Assembly: GCF_900111445.1 (NCBI RefSeq)
Contig: NZ_FOHE01000005.1
Coordinates: 62,001 to 126,000, forward strand
Source of the DNA: Oceanobacillus limi
GTDB taxonomy: Bacteria > Bacillota > Bacilli > Bacillales > Amphibacillaceae
Direction: 5' to 3'
Length of the DNA: 64,000 nucleotides
Positions 35,168-43,870 of the stretch are shown in pieces; position 1 is the first letter of the stretch; the number at the start of each line of letters is the position of its first letter. Position numbers and translations under genes: made by a program. The notes beneath the pieces were generated by a model. That model worked only from the letters and a program-made list of their open reading frames with translations, was not told where the DNA came from and did no database searches.

Positions 35168-35392
35168 AATTTCAGGGTTGAGATTTTGTCACCTTCATCC
35201 GTTAAACAAGAAAGGATGGGGGAATTATCTAGCTACGCATATTACGAAATACCAGAATATTGGTTAATCGATCCGATTCAGAAATATCTCGAGCAGTATG
35301 AATTGAAAGAAGGTCAGTATCTTTTATATAAAATGTATACTGAAGATCAGCAATTAACTCATCTCATATTCCGTGTGTTTCCTTCTCAATGA
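35168..35392 (+). pseudogene. C-terminal fragment of a Uma2-family protein
   Basis: The open stretch reads VEILSPSSVKQERMG and YYEIPEYWLIDPIQKYLEQY, matching the last third of Uma2 proteins such as the one at 8716-9285. The first two thirds, including the acidic nuclease core, are missing and a stop lies directly before the fragment. The usual Arg/Lys that follows the SPS strand is kept. The fragment has no good start or ribosome site. Confidence 0.75.
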
Positions 35393-35684
35393 CGACGATA
35401 AATTCAGAGATACCTAAACTTCCGAATATTGAAACTCTATCCATATAAAAGAAATTTCAAAGGTACCCCTATAAGTTGCTACGTATTGTTACAATAATAT
35501 TCGTTTTGTTATATAAACTAAATGAAAGAACATATAAAGGTCATGTCTAAATGAAGGCTAAGTTTGATTATTACCTATTCTGGGGATCTTTTTGTGGAAA
35601 TTGGCATATAGCTGAAGAGCAATCACCAGCTCATTTAACCTCATTTAACCCAAAACGTTATTGAGGTCACATAAACTTGACCCC

Positions 35685-35713
35685 TGGGACAACAACCCTG
35701 TCCCCCTGTCCCT
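35685..35713. repeat. GGGACA/TGTCCC dispersed hairpin repeat, copy 3
   Basis: GGGACAACAACCCTGTCCC followed by a second TGTCCC. The surrounding 35393-35879 holds no gene; a 10-nt tandem (TCATTTAACC twice) lies near 35632. Confidence 0.55.
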
Positions 35714-35879
35714 TCTATAAAGACAATAATTAGAATCTTTACCAAAGTTATACTTCACAAAACTATCCCAAAACTGGTACTTTTTTCATTTGACTATCTT
35801 TCTATTGAAAACATGATAAAGTTACTATAACATTACAAAAGTAATAAGTAATTACTACTATACCCTTCTATAAGAGGCT

Positions 35880-36023
35880 GTTCAAAAAGTCCGGTAAAAA
35901 TGACACATCGAATTTCTTCGTTAGCTTGCTTTTCCGTTGCTCATGTATTTAAAAGCATACATTCCGCTACTCAAAGCTACGCTGCCTTGAACTTCTCGGT
36001 CCTTTTTATCCTCCTTTTTGAAC
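35880..36023. mobile_element. MITE-like element, 144 bp, with imperfect terminal inverted repeats
   Basis: The left end GTTCAAAAAG and right end CTTTTTGAAC are exact inverted repeats and the match continues imperfectly for about 24 bp. The inside has no coding capacity and can fold on itself. I recall similar short elements in related Bacillaceae genomes. No clear target-site duplication is visible. Its right end is 6 nt from the TATAAT that would drive the riboswitch downstream. Confidence 0.65.
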
Positions 36024-36029
36024 AAACAC

Positions 36030-36035
36030 TATAAT
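36030..36035 (+). promoter_or_regulatory. -10 element before riboswitch 1
   Basis: TATAAT just before the aptamer. At the usual 17-bp distance upstream the sequence is MITE DNA with no good -35, so the element may have replaced the native -35 box. Confidence 0.45.
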
Positions 36036-36113
36036 GATGGCAAACTACTTGAAAAGGTAGGACGCAAAGCTATGGGTCTAAGGTCTAGTTGACTATGATC
36101 GCCTGGTTGCCAA
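36036..36113 (+). promoter_or_regulatory. cyclic-di-GMP-I (GEMM-I) riboswitch aptamer 1
   Basis: The GEMM core is clear: GGCAAAC, a GAAA-type tetraloop, AGGACGCAAAGC, GGGTCTAAGG, and a 3' GGTTGCC arm. The G directly before CAAAC and the pairing C at the 3' end, which contact the ligand in the Vibrio Vc2 structure, are kept, favouring c-di-GMP over cGAMP. It precedes the LuxR-motAB operon. Confidence 0.92.
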
Positions 36114-36138
36114 GATAGATTTCATAAATCTAACGTTG

Positions 36139-36167
36139 GCTATTCTCAAAAAGAGAATAGCTTTTTT
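36139..36167 (+). terminator. expression-platform terminator of riboswitch 1
   Basis: Perfect 9-bp stem GCTATTCTC/GAGAATAGC with a 5-nt loop and six T, 25 nt after the aptamer. Confidence 0.9.
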
Positions 36168-36203
36168 AATGAGAAGGTAGATTTAGAACGGGAGCGATTA
36201 AAT

Positions 36204-36845
36204 TTGAGTGAAATTGTATTAGTTAAAGAAAATGATCTAATTCGAGAAGGGATTATGAGTGTACTACAGGCGAAACTTCCTGAATATGTCATATCTGCTA
36301 TTACTTCAGAAGAAGAGATAGAAGCACTGGAACTGACCTCGAATGATCTATTGATTATTGATGTTGAAGCAAATGTAGATGTGAGTAAAATAATTTCGCG
36401 GAATTTCGACAAAAACGTTAAGATTGCTGTTTGGTCTGCCGATATAGAGAATAACCTTTTAATCGATTTATTTAAACTTGGATTGCATGGTTATTTCTAT
36501 AATGGCATGGAAACAAGTGAGCTTGTATTCGCCATTAAGACAATGCTAAATGGTCAGCAATATATTCATCCACAGCTATCATCTATATTATTAAATGAAT
36601 ATATAAAGGTCACGAATAGCAAACCAACACGTCCGAATGGTGTTTTAACGCAGCAGGAGTGGAACATCTTAGAAGAAATCGTGAAAGGGAACAAAAATTG
36701 TAGCATTGCTGAAAATCTCTATATTTCAACGAGAACAGTAAATAATCATGTTAGTTCAATATTAAAGAAGCTACATGTTTCTGATCGGACCAGTGCTGCG
36801 ATTCTTGCTGTAAAAAACAATTGGGTCAACATAAAAGATTCATAG
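36204..36845 (+). CDS. LuxR/NarL-type regulator with degenerate receiver domain
   Basis: The 213 residues consist of an N-terminal receiver-like domain (about 1-118) and a C-terminal LuxR helix-turn-helix (about 145-208, LTQQEWNILEEIVKGNKNCSIAENLYISTRTVNNHVSSILKKL, given here in parts). Asp53 is kept, but the acidic pair that binds magnesium is Lys8-Glu9 and the conserved Lys near residue 104 is Asn (GYFYNG). It may not be phosphorylated normally. The TTG start follows GGGAG. The gene is first in a riboswitch-controlled unit with motAB, so it probably regulates motility or surface behaviour. Confidence 0.85.
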   Translation: MSEIVLVKENDLIREGIMSVLQAKLPEYVISAITSEEEIEALELTSNDLLIIDVEANVDVSKIISRNFDKNVKIAVWSADIENNLLIDLFKLGLHGYFYNGMETSELVFAIKTMLNGQQYIHPQLSSILLNEYIKVTNSKPTRPNGVLTQQEWNILEEIVKGNKNCSIAENLYISTRTVNNHVSSILKKLHVSDRTSAAILAVKNNWVNIKDS

Positions 36846-36881
36846 AAGCGTTTTTGAATAGAATTTTTGGAGGTAGAACAA

Positions 36882-37667
36882 ATGGATAAGTCATCAATTA
36901 TAGGATTATTTCTTGGATTTTTCGCAATTGGAGTGGGGATGGTGCTCAAAGGGGTTCCCGTTGATGCTTTATTCAATGGGCCAGCAATTTTAATTATCCT
37001 TGTTGGAACTGCAGCATCCGTAAGTATTGCCTTTCCAATGAGTACACTAAAAAATATTCCAGCATGGTTCAAGGTGTTATTTAAGGAAGAAAAACAATCT
37101 GATGTAAAAGAGCTTATTGATATGTTTGCAGATATGGCAGATCAAACTCGTAAAGAGGGAATTCTGATGCTAGAAAAACAAATCGGTGAAGTAGATGATG
37201 CTTTTCTAAAATCGGGATTACAGTTAGCAGTAGATGGACAAACACCTGACTTTATACGAGAAGTAATGATGGAAAAGGTCGATGCCATGGAAACAAGACA
37301 CCAGGAAGGTTCTGCTGTATTCACTCAAGCAGGTACATATGCACCAACCCTGGGAGTATTAGGAGCTGTAGTTGGTCTAATTGCAGCACTAGGACATATG
37401 GAAGACATGGATAAATTAGGTGCTGCTATTTCAGCTGCATTTATTGCAACATTATACGGTATTTTTACGGGGTATGTTTTATGGCACCCATTTGCAAATA
37501 AATTGAAAAAGAAATCGCAGCAAGAAGTACAAGTGAAAGAAATTATGATTGAAGGAATTGTTTCGATTACAAATGGAGATTCGCCACAAATCGTAAAGGA
37601 CAAGCTAAGCTCTTACCTTTCAACAAAAGAAAAAGAATCCTTTGAACAGGAGGGAGAGAATGAGTAA
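36882..37667 (+). CDS. motA: flagellar stator protein MotA
   Basis: From the ATG at 36882, preceded by GGAGGT, the protein has 261 residues with four membrane helices and a large cytoplasmic loop between helices 2 and 3 (about 70-165). The second pair of helices carries TYAPTLGVLGAVVGLIAALGHM and AAISAAFIATLYGIFTGYVLWHP, the MotA/TolQ/ExbB signature that lines the ion channel. It forms the stator with MotB. Its coding end overlaps motB by 8 nt. Confidence 0.95.
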   Translation: MDKSSIIGLFLGFFAIGVGMVLKGVPVDALFNGPAILIILVGTAASVSIAFPMSTLKNIPAWFKVLFKEEKQSDVKELIDMFADMADQTRKEGILMLEKQIGEVDDAFLKSGLQLAVDGQTPDFIREVMMEKVDAMETRHQEGSAVFTQAGTYAPTLGVLGAVVGLIAALGHMEDMDKLGAAISAAFIATLYGIFTGYVLWHPFANKLKKKSQQEVQVKEIMIEGIVSITNGDSPQIVKDKLSSYLSTKEKESFEQEGENE

Positions 37668-38430
37668 AAAGAAGAAGAAAAAAGGAGACAGCCATGTTGA
37701 TGAATCCTGGCTACTCCCCTACTCGGATATGTTAACTCTTCTTCTCGCCTTATTCATTGTATTGTTCGCGATGAGTGAAGTAGATACACAAAAATACCAA
37801 AAACTTGCTCAAGTATTTAATAGTGAATTTGGGGATGGCGAAGGGATTTTTGAAGAAGAGGAAGCGCCTGTTGAATTGGATAATGAAGCCAATGAAGATC
37901 AAGTGAGTGAAGAACAAGAAACAAATGAAATGTTATCGATGAAAGAGATTCAGCAACAAATTAATGAATATATTGAAGAAAATAACTTAGGGGATGTATT
38001 AGGGACTCAGCTTTCAGATGAAGGATTATTAGTATCAATTATGAATGATGTCTCCTTTGACCCGGGAAGTGCAACGGTAAGTGGTGAAGGAAGAGAGATT
38101 GCGTCTGAGATTTCAAATTTCCTTGATACGGATCCACCTCGCCAAATTGTTATTAGTGGTCATACGGATGATATTCCAATGAATAACAGACAGTTTGGAT
38201 CAAATTGGGAGCTGAGTGTGATGCGGGCAGTCAATTTTATGAGCTTAATTCTCGATAATGATCACCTAGACCCGACTAAATTCAGTGCGAAAGGTTTTGG
38301 GCAGCATAAACCGCTTGTTCCGAATACATCAGATGAGAATCGCCTGAAGAACAGAAGGGTAGAAGTGTTAATCTTACCAAATTATAAGATTAAAGAAGCG
38401 TTAGAGAAAGAAGAAACATCAGAGAATTAA
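37660..38430 (+). CDS. motB: flagellar stator protein MotB
   Basis: From the ATG at 37660 the protein has 256 residues: a basic cytoplasmic tail, a single helix with the ion-binding Asp (PYSDMLTLLLALFIVLFAMSEVD, residues about 23-45, in family order), an acidic linker, and a C-terminal OmpA-like peptidoglycan-binding domain (SGHTDDIPMNNRQFGSNWELSVMRA near residue 168). The motA stop lies within its first codons. Whether it uses protons or sodium is not decided by the visible residues. Being under c-di-GMP riboswitch control, it may be a second stator set. Confidence 0.95.
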   Translation: MSKKKKKKGDSHVDESWLLPYSDMLTLLLALFIVLFAMSEVDTQKYQKLAQVFNSEFGDGEGIFEEEEAPVELDNEANEDQVSEEQETNEMLSMKEIQQQINEYIEENNLGDVLGTQLSDEGLLVSIMNDVSFDPGSATVSGEGREIASEISNFLDTDPPRQIVISGHTDDIPMNNRQFGSNWELSVMRAVNFMSLILDNDHLDPTKFSAKGFGQHKPLVPNTSDENRLKNRRVEVLILPNYKIKEALEKEETSEN

Positions 38431-38594
38431 TTTTAGATAATTCTGTACTAATATTTAGTTCTTTTACGATAATACACATAAATTTCTAAAAACAATTATT
38501 TTTTTCAATCATCCGTAAAGCATTGATTTAGGTATTGGAATATTATAGGATTGGGATAGTATAAAAGAACTATAATAGTATCTAACCCGACAAA

Positions 38595-38672
38595 AAAGGC
38601 AAACTATTTGAAAAGATAGGACGCAAAGTTTAGGGTCTAAAGTCCTAGAGACTAAGATCGCCTGACTACCAA
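38595..38672 (+). promoter_or_regulatory. cyclic-di-GMP-I riboswitch aptamer 2
   Basis: GGCAAAC, GAAAA loop, AGGACGCAAAG, GGGTCTAAAG and GACTACC in GEMM-I order. The G before CAAAC is kept. It lies in the 339-bp gap between motB and cheX; TATAAT at about 38571 could be its -10. Confidence 0.92.
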
Positions 38673-38689
38673 GTTGGATTTAATTCTTG

Positions 38690-38723
38690 GCTATTCTGTT
38701 ATTCATCGGAATAGCTATTTTTT
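38690..38723 (+). terminator. expression-platform terminator of riboswitch 2
   Basis: GCTATTC/GAATAGC stem with a 12-nt loop and TATTTTTT. Confidence 0.85.
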
Positions 38724-38769
38724 ATAACAGAAATATAACGTTAGTATAGATAAAAAGGAGTGGGTCATC

Positions 38770-39228
38770 GTGACAATAGCAAATGAAAAAAGTAAGTCGA
38801 TCACTACATTGTTAAATGGTACCATTGCATCGATAAAGAATGTTGTTCCAATTCAGCACGAGGTAAATGGTCCACAACTACTACAGAACGCTTTAAAAGT
38901 ACAATTCGGTGTTCTCATTGGGATTACAGGTGACCTAAGAGGAAAGCTGGTATTAACCGGAGATACAAAAGTTTTTGGTGGAATTGGAGAAGCGATGTTT
39001 GGAATGCCGTTAGAAGGGGAGATGCTCTCATCGTTTAGTGGAGAACTAGGAAATATGATTGCAGGAGGACTTTCGACGAATATCATTGAAAGCGGAATTA
39101 AAACAGATATCACAGCTCCAACCATAATGGAAGGTAGCACGTCGCTATCAGGATATGAAAAAGCAATCCATTTAACAGCTGCATTTGAATCAGTTGGAGA
39201 ACTTGATATTTACCTATTAGTAGATTAA
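38770..39228 (+). CDS. cheX: chemotaxis phosphatase CheX
   Basis: The 152 residues match the CheX/CheC/FliY phosphatase family with one active segment, SFSGELGNMIAGGLS near residue 90, whose Glu and Asn (E-x-x-N) attack CheY-phosphate. Size and single site fit CheX, not CheC. It would shorten the CheY signal in the cytoplasm. The GTG start follows AAGGAG. First gene behind riboswitch 2; B. subtilis uses CheC and FliY, so this suggests a distinct chemosensory system. Confidence 0.9.
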   Translation: MTIANEKSKSITTLLNGTIASIKNVVPIQHEVNGPQLLQNALKVQFGVLIGITGDLRGKLVLTGDTKVFGGIGEAMFGMPLEGEMLSSFSGELGNMIAGGLSTNIIESGIKTDITAPTIMEGSTSLSGYEKAIHLTAAFESVGELDIYLLVD

Positions 39229-39245
39229 TAGAAGGGGAGTATAAG

Positions 39246-41258
39246 ATGGATACTAATCAATATATTGAGGTTTTTTTAGATGAGAGTCGTGAGCATTTAC
39301 AAGCAGTGAATGACAATTTATTAAAGCTAGAAAAACAACCAGAGGATTTAAGTATTGTTTCTGAAATTTTTCGTTCTGCACACACGTTAAAAGGGATGGC
39401 CGCAACGATGGGGTTTGAAGATGTAGCATCATTAACACATCAAATGGAGAATGTCCTTGATAAAATCAGAAATGAAGAATTACACGTATCTACAGATGTT
39501 GTTGATATTACCTTCGCCGCAGTAGAAGCATTGGAAGAAATGGTAGCGTCAATTAGTGAAGGCAATGATGGAAAGAAGGATGTTTCTGATCTGGTAAGCA
39601 AATTAGAACAATTGGAAAATGGGGGATCTGCTCCCGTTTCACAGGAATCATCTTCTACAAGTGAAAGTCAATCTAGTATTGAATTTGAGCTAGACGAGTA
39701 CCAAGCGACGGTCATCGCTCAAGCAAAAGAACAAGGGTTTGAAGCACTACATATTAACGTTCGTTTGAATGATGACTGTATTTTAAAAGCAGCTCGTGCC
39801 TATATGGTTTTTGAAAAACTGGAAGATAAAGGCGACCTTATTCAAACGGTACCTGTCGTTGAAGATATAGAGGATGGAAACTTTGAACAGGAATTCTCCT
39901 TATTAATGCTTACGAAGGAATCAAAAGAGGATCTTGAAAAGCTAATTCATTCGGTATCTGAAATCAATCGTGTCGATGTATCAGATTTAAAGGTTAAAGA
40001 TAAAGAGCAGGAACAACCTAAAGCGCAAGAAGACGAAGATCCAAATAAAGCGAAATCCGAAGTAGCTGCGACTAAAGAAGCTCCAGCTAATAATCAATCA
40101 GCACCGAAGCAATCCAAAACAATTCGTGTAAATCTGGAAAGAATCGATAATTTAATGAATCTATTTGAAGAGGTCGTTATTGATCGTAGTCGTTTAGAAG
40201 ATTTGGGACAGAAGCTAAAAGATCAAGAATTAATTGAAACAATTGAGAATATGACGAGAGTAACGGAAGATATGCAAGGCTTAATGCTATCGATGCGAAT
40301 GGTTCCGGTTGAACAAGTGTTTAATCGCTTCCCGCGTATGGTCCGTGGTATTACCAAAGAACTTGGAAAAGAAATTGATTTAGAGATTACTGGTGCAGAT
40401 ACAGAATTAGATAGAACAGTTATCGATGAAATTGGGGATCCATTGGTTCACTTGATCCGTAACTCATTAGACCACGGAATTGAATCGCCACAAAAACGAA
40501 AAGAAGTTGGTAAGTCTGAAACAGGTAAAGTTTCCTTACGTGCATTCCATAGTGGAAATCATGTCTTTATTGAGATTGAAGATGATGGTGGCGGTATTAA
40601 TCGTGAAAAAGTAGAAGCAAAAGCGATTGAAAATGGATTACTAAGTGCCGAGCATTCCGAAGTTTTATCAGATGAAGAAATTTATCAGATGATCTTCTCC
40701 TCTGGTTTCAGTACAGCTGACCAGATTTCTGATATTTCTGGTCGTGGTGTAGGGCTTGATGTTGTCCGGAGTAAAATTGAATCCTTAGGTGGAAATATTA
40801 TTGTAGAATCAGAACCTGGTAAGGGAAGTAAGTTTTCTATTCAATTACCACTAACATTATCTATTTTGACGACATTGCTTGTAAATGTACAACAAGAAAC
40901 GTATGCAATTCCGTTGTCGGCTATTGTAGAAACGATGCTATTGGAAGAGAAGCAAGTAATGTTTGTTCAAGGACAGAAGGTAATTGATTTCCGAGGGAAG
41001 GTTATCCCACTTGTATCACTAAGAGATATTTTCAATGTGCCTACAGCTGAGGACAGTAAGGAAGAAAACTCTATCGTAATCGTTCATAAAGGCGATAAGA
41101 TGGCTGGATTACTTGTTGATTCCTTTATAGGACAAAAAGAAGTCGTATTAAAATCTCTAGGTAACTATTTACGTGATATTTTTGCCATCTCTGGTGCTAC
41201 GATATTAGGCGATGGAGAGGTTTCGTTAATTATTGATCCAAATGCATTAGTAAAGTAA
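39246..41258 (+). CDS. cheA: chemotaxis histidine kinase CheA
   Basis: The 670 residues contain all five CheA parts: P1 with the phosphorylated His46 (SAHTLKGMAATMGF), a P2-like CheY-binding domain (about 145-245), P3 dimer helices (about 290-350), a P4 ATPase (about 350-530, with HLIRNSLDHGIE, EDDGGGI and GRGVGLDVV) and a CheW-like P5 (about 535-670). It phosphorylates CheY in response to receptors. The gene is 17 nt after cheX and 13 nt before cheW. Confidence 0.97.
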   Translation: MDTNQYIEVFLDESREHLQAVNDNLLKLEKQPEDLSIVSEIFRSAHTLKGMAATMGFEDVASLTHQMENVLDKIRNEELHVSTDVVDITFAAVEALEEMVASISEGNDGKKDVSDLVSKLEQLENGGSAPVSQESSSTSESQSSIEFELDEYQATVIAQAKEQGFEALHINVRLNDDCILKAARAYMVFEKLEDKGDLIQTVPVVEDIEDGNFEQEFSLLMLTKESKEDLEKLIHSVSEINRVDVSDLKVKDKEQEQPKAQEDEDPNKAKSEVAATKEAPANNQSAPKQSKTIRVNLERIDNLMNLFEEVVIDRSRLEDLGQKLKDQELIETIENMTRVTEDMQGLMLSMRMVPVEQVFNRFPRMVRGITKELGKEIDLEITGADTELDRTVIDEIGDPLVHLIRNSLDHGIESPQKRKEVGKSETGKVSLRAFHSGNHVFIEIEDDGGGINREKVEAKAIENGLLSAEHSEVLSDEEIYQMIFSSGFSTADQISDISGRGVGLDVVRSKIESLGGNIIVESEPGKGSKFSIQLPLTLSILTTLLVNVQQETYAIPLSAIVETMLLEEKQVMFVQGQKVIDFRGKVIPLVSLRDIFNVPTAEDSKEENSIVIVHKGDKMAGLLVDSFIGQKEVVLKSLGNYLRDIFAISGATILGDGEVSLIIDPNALVK

Positions 41259-41271
41259 AGGAGGCAAAATA

Positions 41272-41733
41272 ATGGAAGATTTTATGAAAGTCATTGTGTT
41301 CACTTTAAAAGAGCAGCGATTTGGTGTAAATGTGCAACAGGTTGTTTCGATTGAAAAGTTACAAAAGATTACAGAAGTACCAAGAACTTCTGATTTTATT
41401 AAAGGTGTTATCCATTTACGTGGGGAAACGATTCCAATTATTGATTTAAAAGAACGATTACAAATTACGAAAACGGAAACGACAGATGACAATCGTATTT
41501 TAATAGTTCAAGTAGATGATGTTCAAGTTGGATTAATTGTCGATTCCGCAACAGATGTACTGGACATCAACACAGAATCTATTGAACCAGCACCTAAAAT
41601 GATCGGTGGCGTGCATGAAACGTACTTACATGGTGTGGCTAATTTAGATAAAGAGTTATTAATTTTACTAGATTTAGAGCGGATTTTAGATTTGGAAGAA
41701 ACAAATGAAGTGAAAGAAGTCATCGAAGAATAG
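41272..41733 (+). CDS. cheW: chemotaxis coupling protein CheW
   Basis: The 153-residue protein is a single CheW domain (VFTLKEQRFGVNVQQVVSIEKL, then VIHLRGETIPIIDLKERL) that joins CheA to receptor tips. GGAGG precedes the ATG. It is encoded directly after cheA and 19 nt before cheY. Confidence 0.95.
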   Translation: MEDFMKVIVFTLKEQRFGVNVQQVVSIEKLQKITEVPRTSDFIKGVIHLRGETIPIIDLKERLQITKTETTDDNRILIVQVDDVQVGLIVDSATDVLDINTESIEPAPKMIGGVHETYLHGVANLDKELLILLDLERILDLEETNEVKEVIEE

Positions 41734-41752
41734 AATTTAGGAGGAATGGATT

Positions 41753-42109
41753 ATGGCAAAAGTATTAATTACGGACGACGCAGCATTTATGAGAATGCAA
41801 TTAAAGGATATTTTAACGAAACAAGGGCACGAAGTAGTAGGCGAAGCAGAAAACGGTCAAGTAGCTGTTGAAATGTTCCAAGATCTACAACCTGAATTAG
41901 TTACAATGGATATTACGATGCCAGAAATGAATGGTGTTGATGCGGTGAAGGAAATTAAAAAAATCAACCCAGAAGCGAAGATTATTATGTGCTCTGCAAT
42001 GGGACAGCAAGGCATGGTTGTAGAAGCAATCCAAGCAGGAGCGAAAGACTTTATTGTTAAGCCATTTACTCCGGAGAGAATTCAGGAATCGGTTGGGAAA
42101 GTACTTTAG
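41753..42109 (+). CDS. cheY: chemotaxis response regulator CheY
   Basis: The 118-residue receiver domain has the full set of residues: Asp8-Asp9, the phosphorylated Asp53 (VTMDITMPEMNG), Ser in CSAMG and Lys in FIVKPF. As a stand-alone receiver it would signal to the flagellar switch. It follows an AGGAGGA site, and cheX, cheA and cheW are in the same operon. Confidence 0.95.
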   Translation: MAKVLITDDAAFMRMQLKDILTKQGHEVVGEAENGQVAVEMFQDLQPELVTMDITMPEMNGVDAVKEIKKINPEAKIIMCSAMGQQGMVVEAIQAGAKDFIVKPFTPERIQESVGKVL

Positions 42110-42144
42110 AATTAATCAATTAAGAAATCGAGAGGTGGCTTAAT

Positions 42145-43839
42145 ATGAAAAAACTATTTCAACTTAAGAGTGTACGAGCAAAATTACTAGCTGGTTTTTC
42201 ACTGGTGATCCTTCTATCCCTACTAATGGGCGCATTTAACTTCCTAGCAGTAAATGACACAGTTTCTAATACCAAAGAAATTGCAGATAAGGAATTACCA
42301 TTACTTATTGCAGATGAAAAATTAGCGTTTGATATGGCGGAGAGAACTGCCTTATTACGTGGATACTTACTATATGATGACCCAAGCTTCAGAGATAAAT
42401 TCGAGGGACAAACGGATGCTAGTATTGCTCTTGAGAATGAAATATTAGAGCTTAGTGATTCTGCGGAAATCGAAGCTCTCATAGAAAAGAAAATTCAATG
42501 GGGCACTATAACAGACGCGGTTTTTAAAGCTTATGATCGAGGAGATAAAGAACTCGCCTTAGAAATTATGAATAATGATGTACAGCCTCTTTCAGAGGAA
42601 TTAATGGATGACCTCCAGGGGTTAGCTGCATCTAGGGAAGAGTCTATTAATAATAGAGCAAGTGAAGTAATCGCTTCTGGTGAAACGACCATAATTGCTG
42701 GACTCATTCTATCCGGGATTATTATAGTAATTGGAATTGTGATAGCCATCTTCACAGCACGAATCATTACAAAACCAATCAAAACCCTGATGGAACGAAT
42801 GAAATCAATTGCTTCTGGGAATTTAGGGAATCAACCATTAGATATTAAATCAAAAGATGAAATTGGGCAGCTAGCTACAGCTACGAATGAAATGAATGCT
42901 AGTATGCGAGAATTATTGACCCAAATCAATTCTGTTTCAGAAGTAGTAAGCACACAAAGTGAAGAACTAAACCAATCAGCAAACGAAGTAAAATCTGGTT
43001 CTGAACAGGTTGCAACAACCATGCAGGAGCTTTCCACTGGTTCAGAAACACAAGCAAATAGTTCTAGTGAACTAGCATCGATGATGAGTTCATTCACCGA
43101 GTTAGTGGATAAAGTGAATGATAATGGATCGCTTATTGAAAAAGCTTCAGGTGATGTCCTATCGATGACAGACGAAGGTAGTAAGCTAATGACAAGCTCA
43201 ACCGATCAAATGAATAAGATAGATGAAATTGTCAAAGAAGCAATCCAAAAAGTACAAGGTCTTGACGATCAATCGCAACAAATTTCAAACCTTGTTACTG
43301 TGATTAAAGATGTTGCAGAGCAAACAAATCTATTAGCGTTGAATGCTGCGATTGAAGCAGCTCGTGCCGGGGAGCATGGAAAAGGATTTGCCGTTGTTGC
43401 GGATGAAGTTCGTAAACTAGCAGAACAAGTATCATCATCTGTAACAGATATAACAACGATTGTTACAGGGATTCAAACAGAATCAAATAATGTTTCGAAC
43501 TCCTTACGAGGAAGCTATCAAGAGGTAGAGAGCGGGAAGAAATCTCTACAAACAACAAGTGAAACATTTAGTGGCATTACGATGTATGTGACCGAAATGG
43601 CCAACAGCATTAAGGAAGCTTCATCTAATCTATCTACGATTGCATCGAATAGTCAGGAAATGAGTTCAAAAATTGAAGACATCGCCGCAATCTCTGAAGA
43701 ATCAGCTGCTGGCATTGAACAGACTTCTGCTTCAAGTCAACAAACAAGCAGTGCGATGGAAGAAGTTTCTGGAAGCTCAGAGCAGCTTGCAAAGCTAGCA
43801 GAGGAATTAAATGGATTAGTACGTCAGTTTAAACTGTAG
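42145..43839 (+). CDS. methyl-accepting chemotaxis protein with 4HB-type sensor
   Basis: The 564 residues have a first membrane helix at about 13-33, an extracytoplasmic four-helix-bundle sensor (about 35-180), a second helix (about 182-206), HAMP (about 207-260) and the signalling domain with the hairpin tip [37 protein letters not shown] (given in parts). It lies in the cheX-A-W-Y operon and is a close relative of the next gene, differing mostly in the sensor. Ligand unknown. Confidence 0.93.
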   Translation: MKKLFQLKSVRAKLLAGFSLVILLSLLMGAFNFLAVNDTVSNTKEIADKELPLLIADEKLAFDMAERTALLRGYLLYDDPSFRDKFEGQTDASIALENEILELSDSAEIEALIEKKIQWGTITDAVFKAYDRGDKELALEIMNNDVQPLSEELMDDLQGLAASREESINNRASEVIASGETTIIAGLILSGIIIVIGIVIAIFTARIITKPIKTLMERMKSIASGNLGNQPLDIKSKDEIGQLATATNEMNASMRELLTQINSVSEVVSTQSEELNQSANEVKSGSEQVATTMQELSTGSETQANSSSELASMMSSFTELVDKVNDNGSLIEKASGDVLSMTDEGSKLMTSSTDQMNKIDEIVKEAIQKVQGLDDQSQQISNLVTVIKDVAEQTNLLALNAAIEAARAGEHGKGFAVVADEVRKLAEQVSSSVTDITTIVTGIQTESNNVSNSLRGSYQEVESGKKSLQTTSETFSGITMYVTEMANSIKEASSNLSTIASNSQEMSSKIEDIAAISEESAAGIEQTSASSQQTSSAMEEVSGSSEQLAKLAEELNGLVRQFKL

Positions 43840-43870
43840 ATAGCTAAACATCAAAGAGGGGAAAATTTTT

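Noticed and set aside
42831-43097. Minus-strand frames inside the receptor genes
   Set aside because: They are shadows of the repetitive, codon-biased coiled coils on the other strand.
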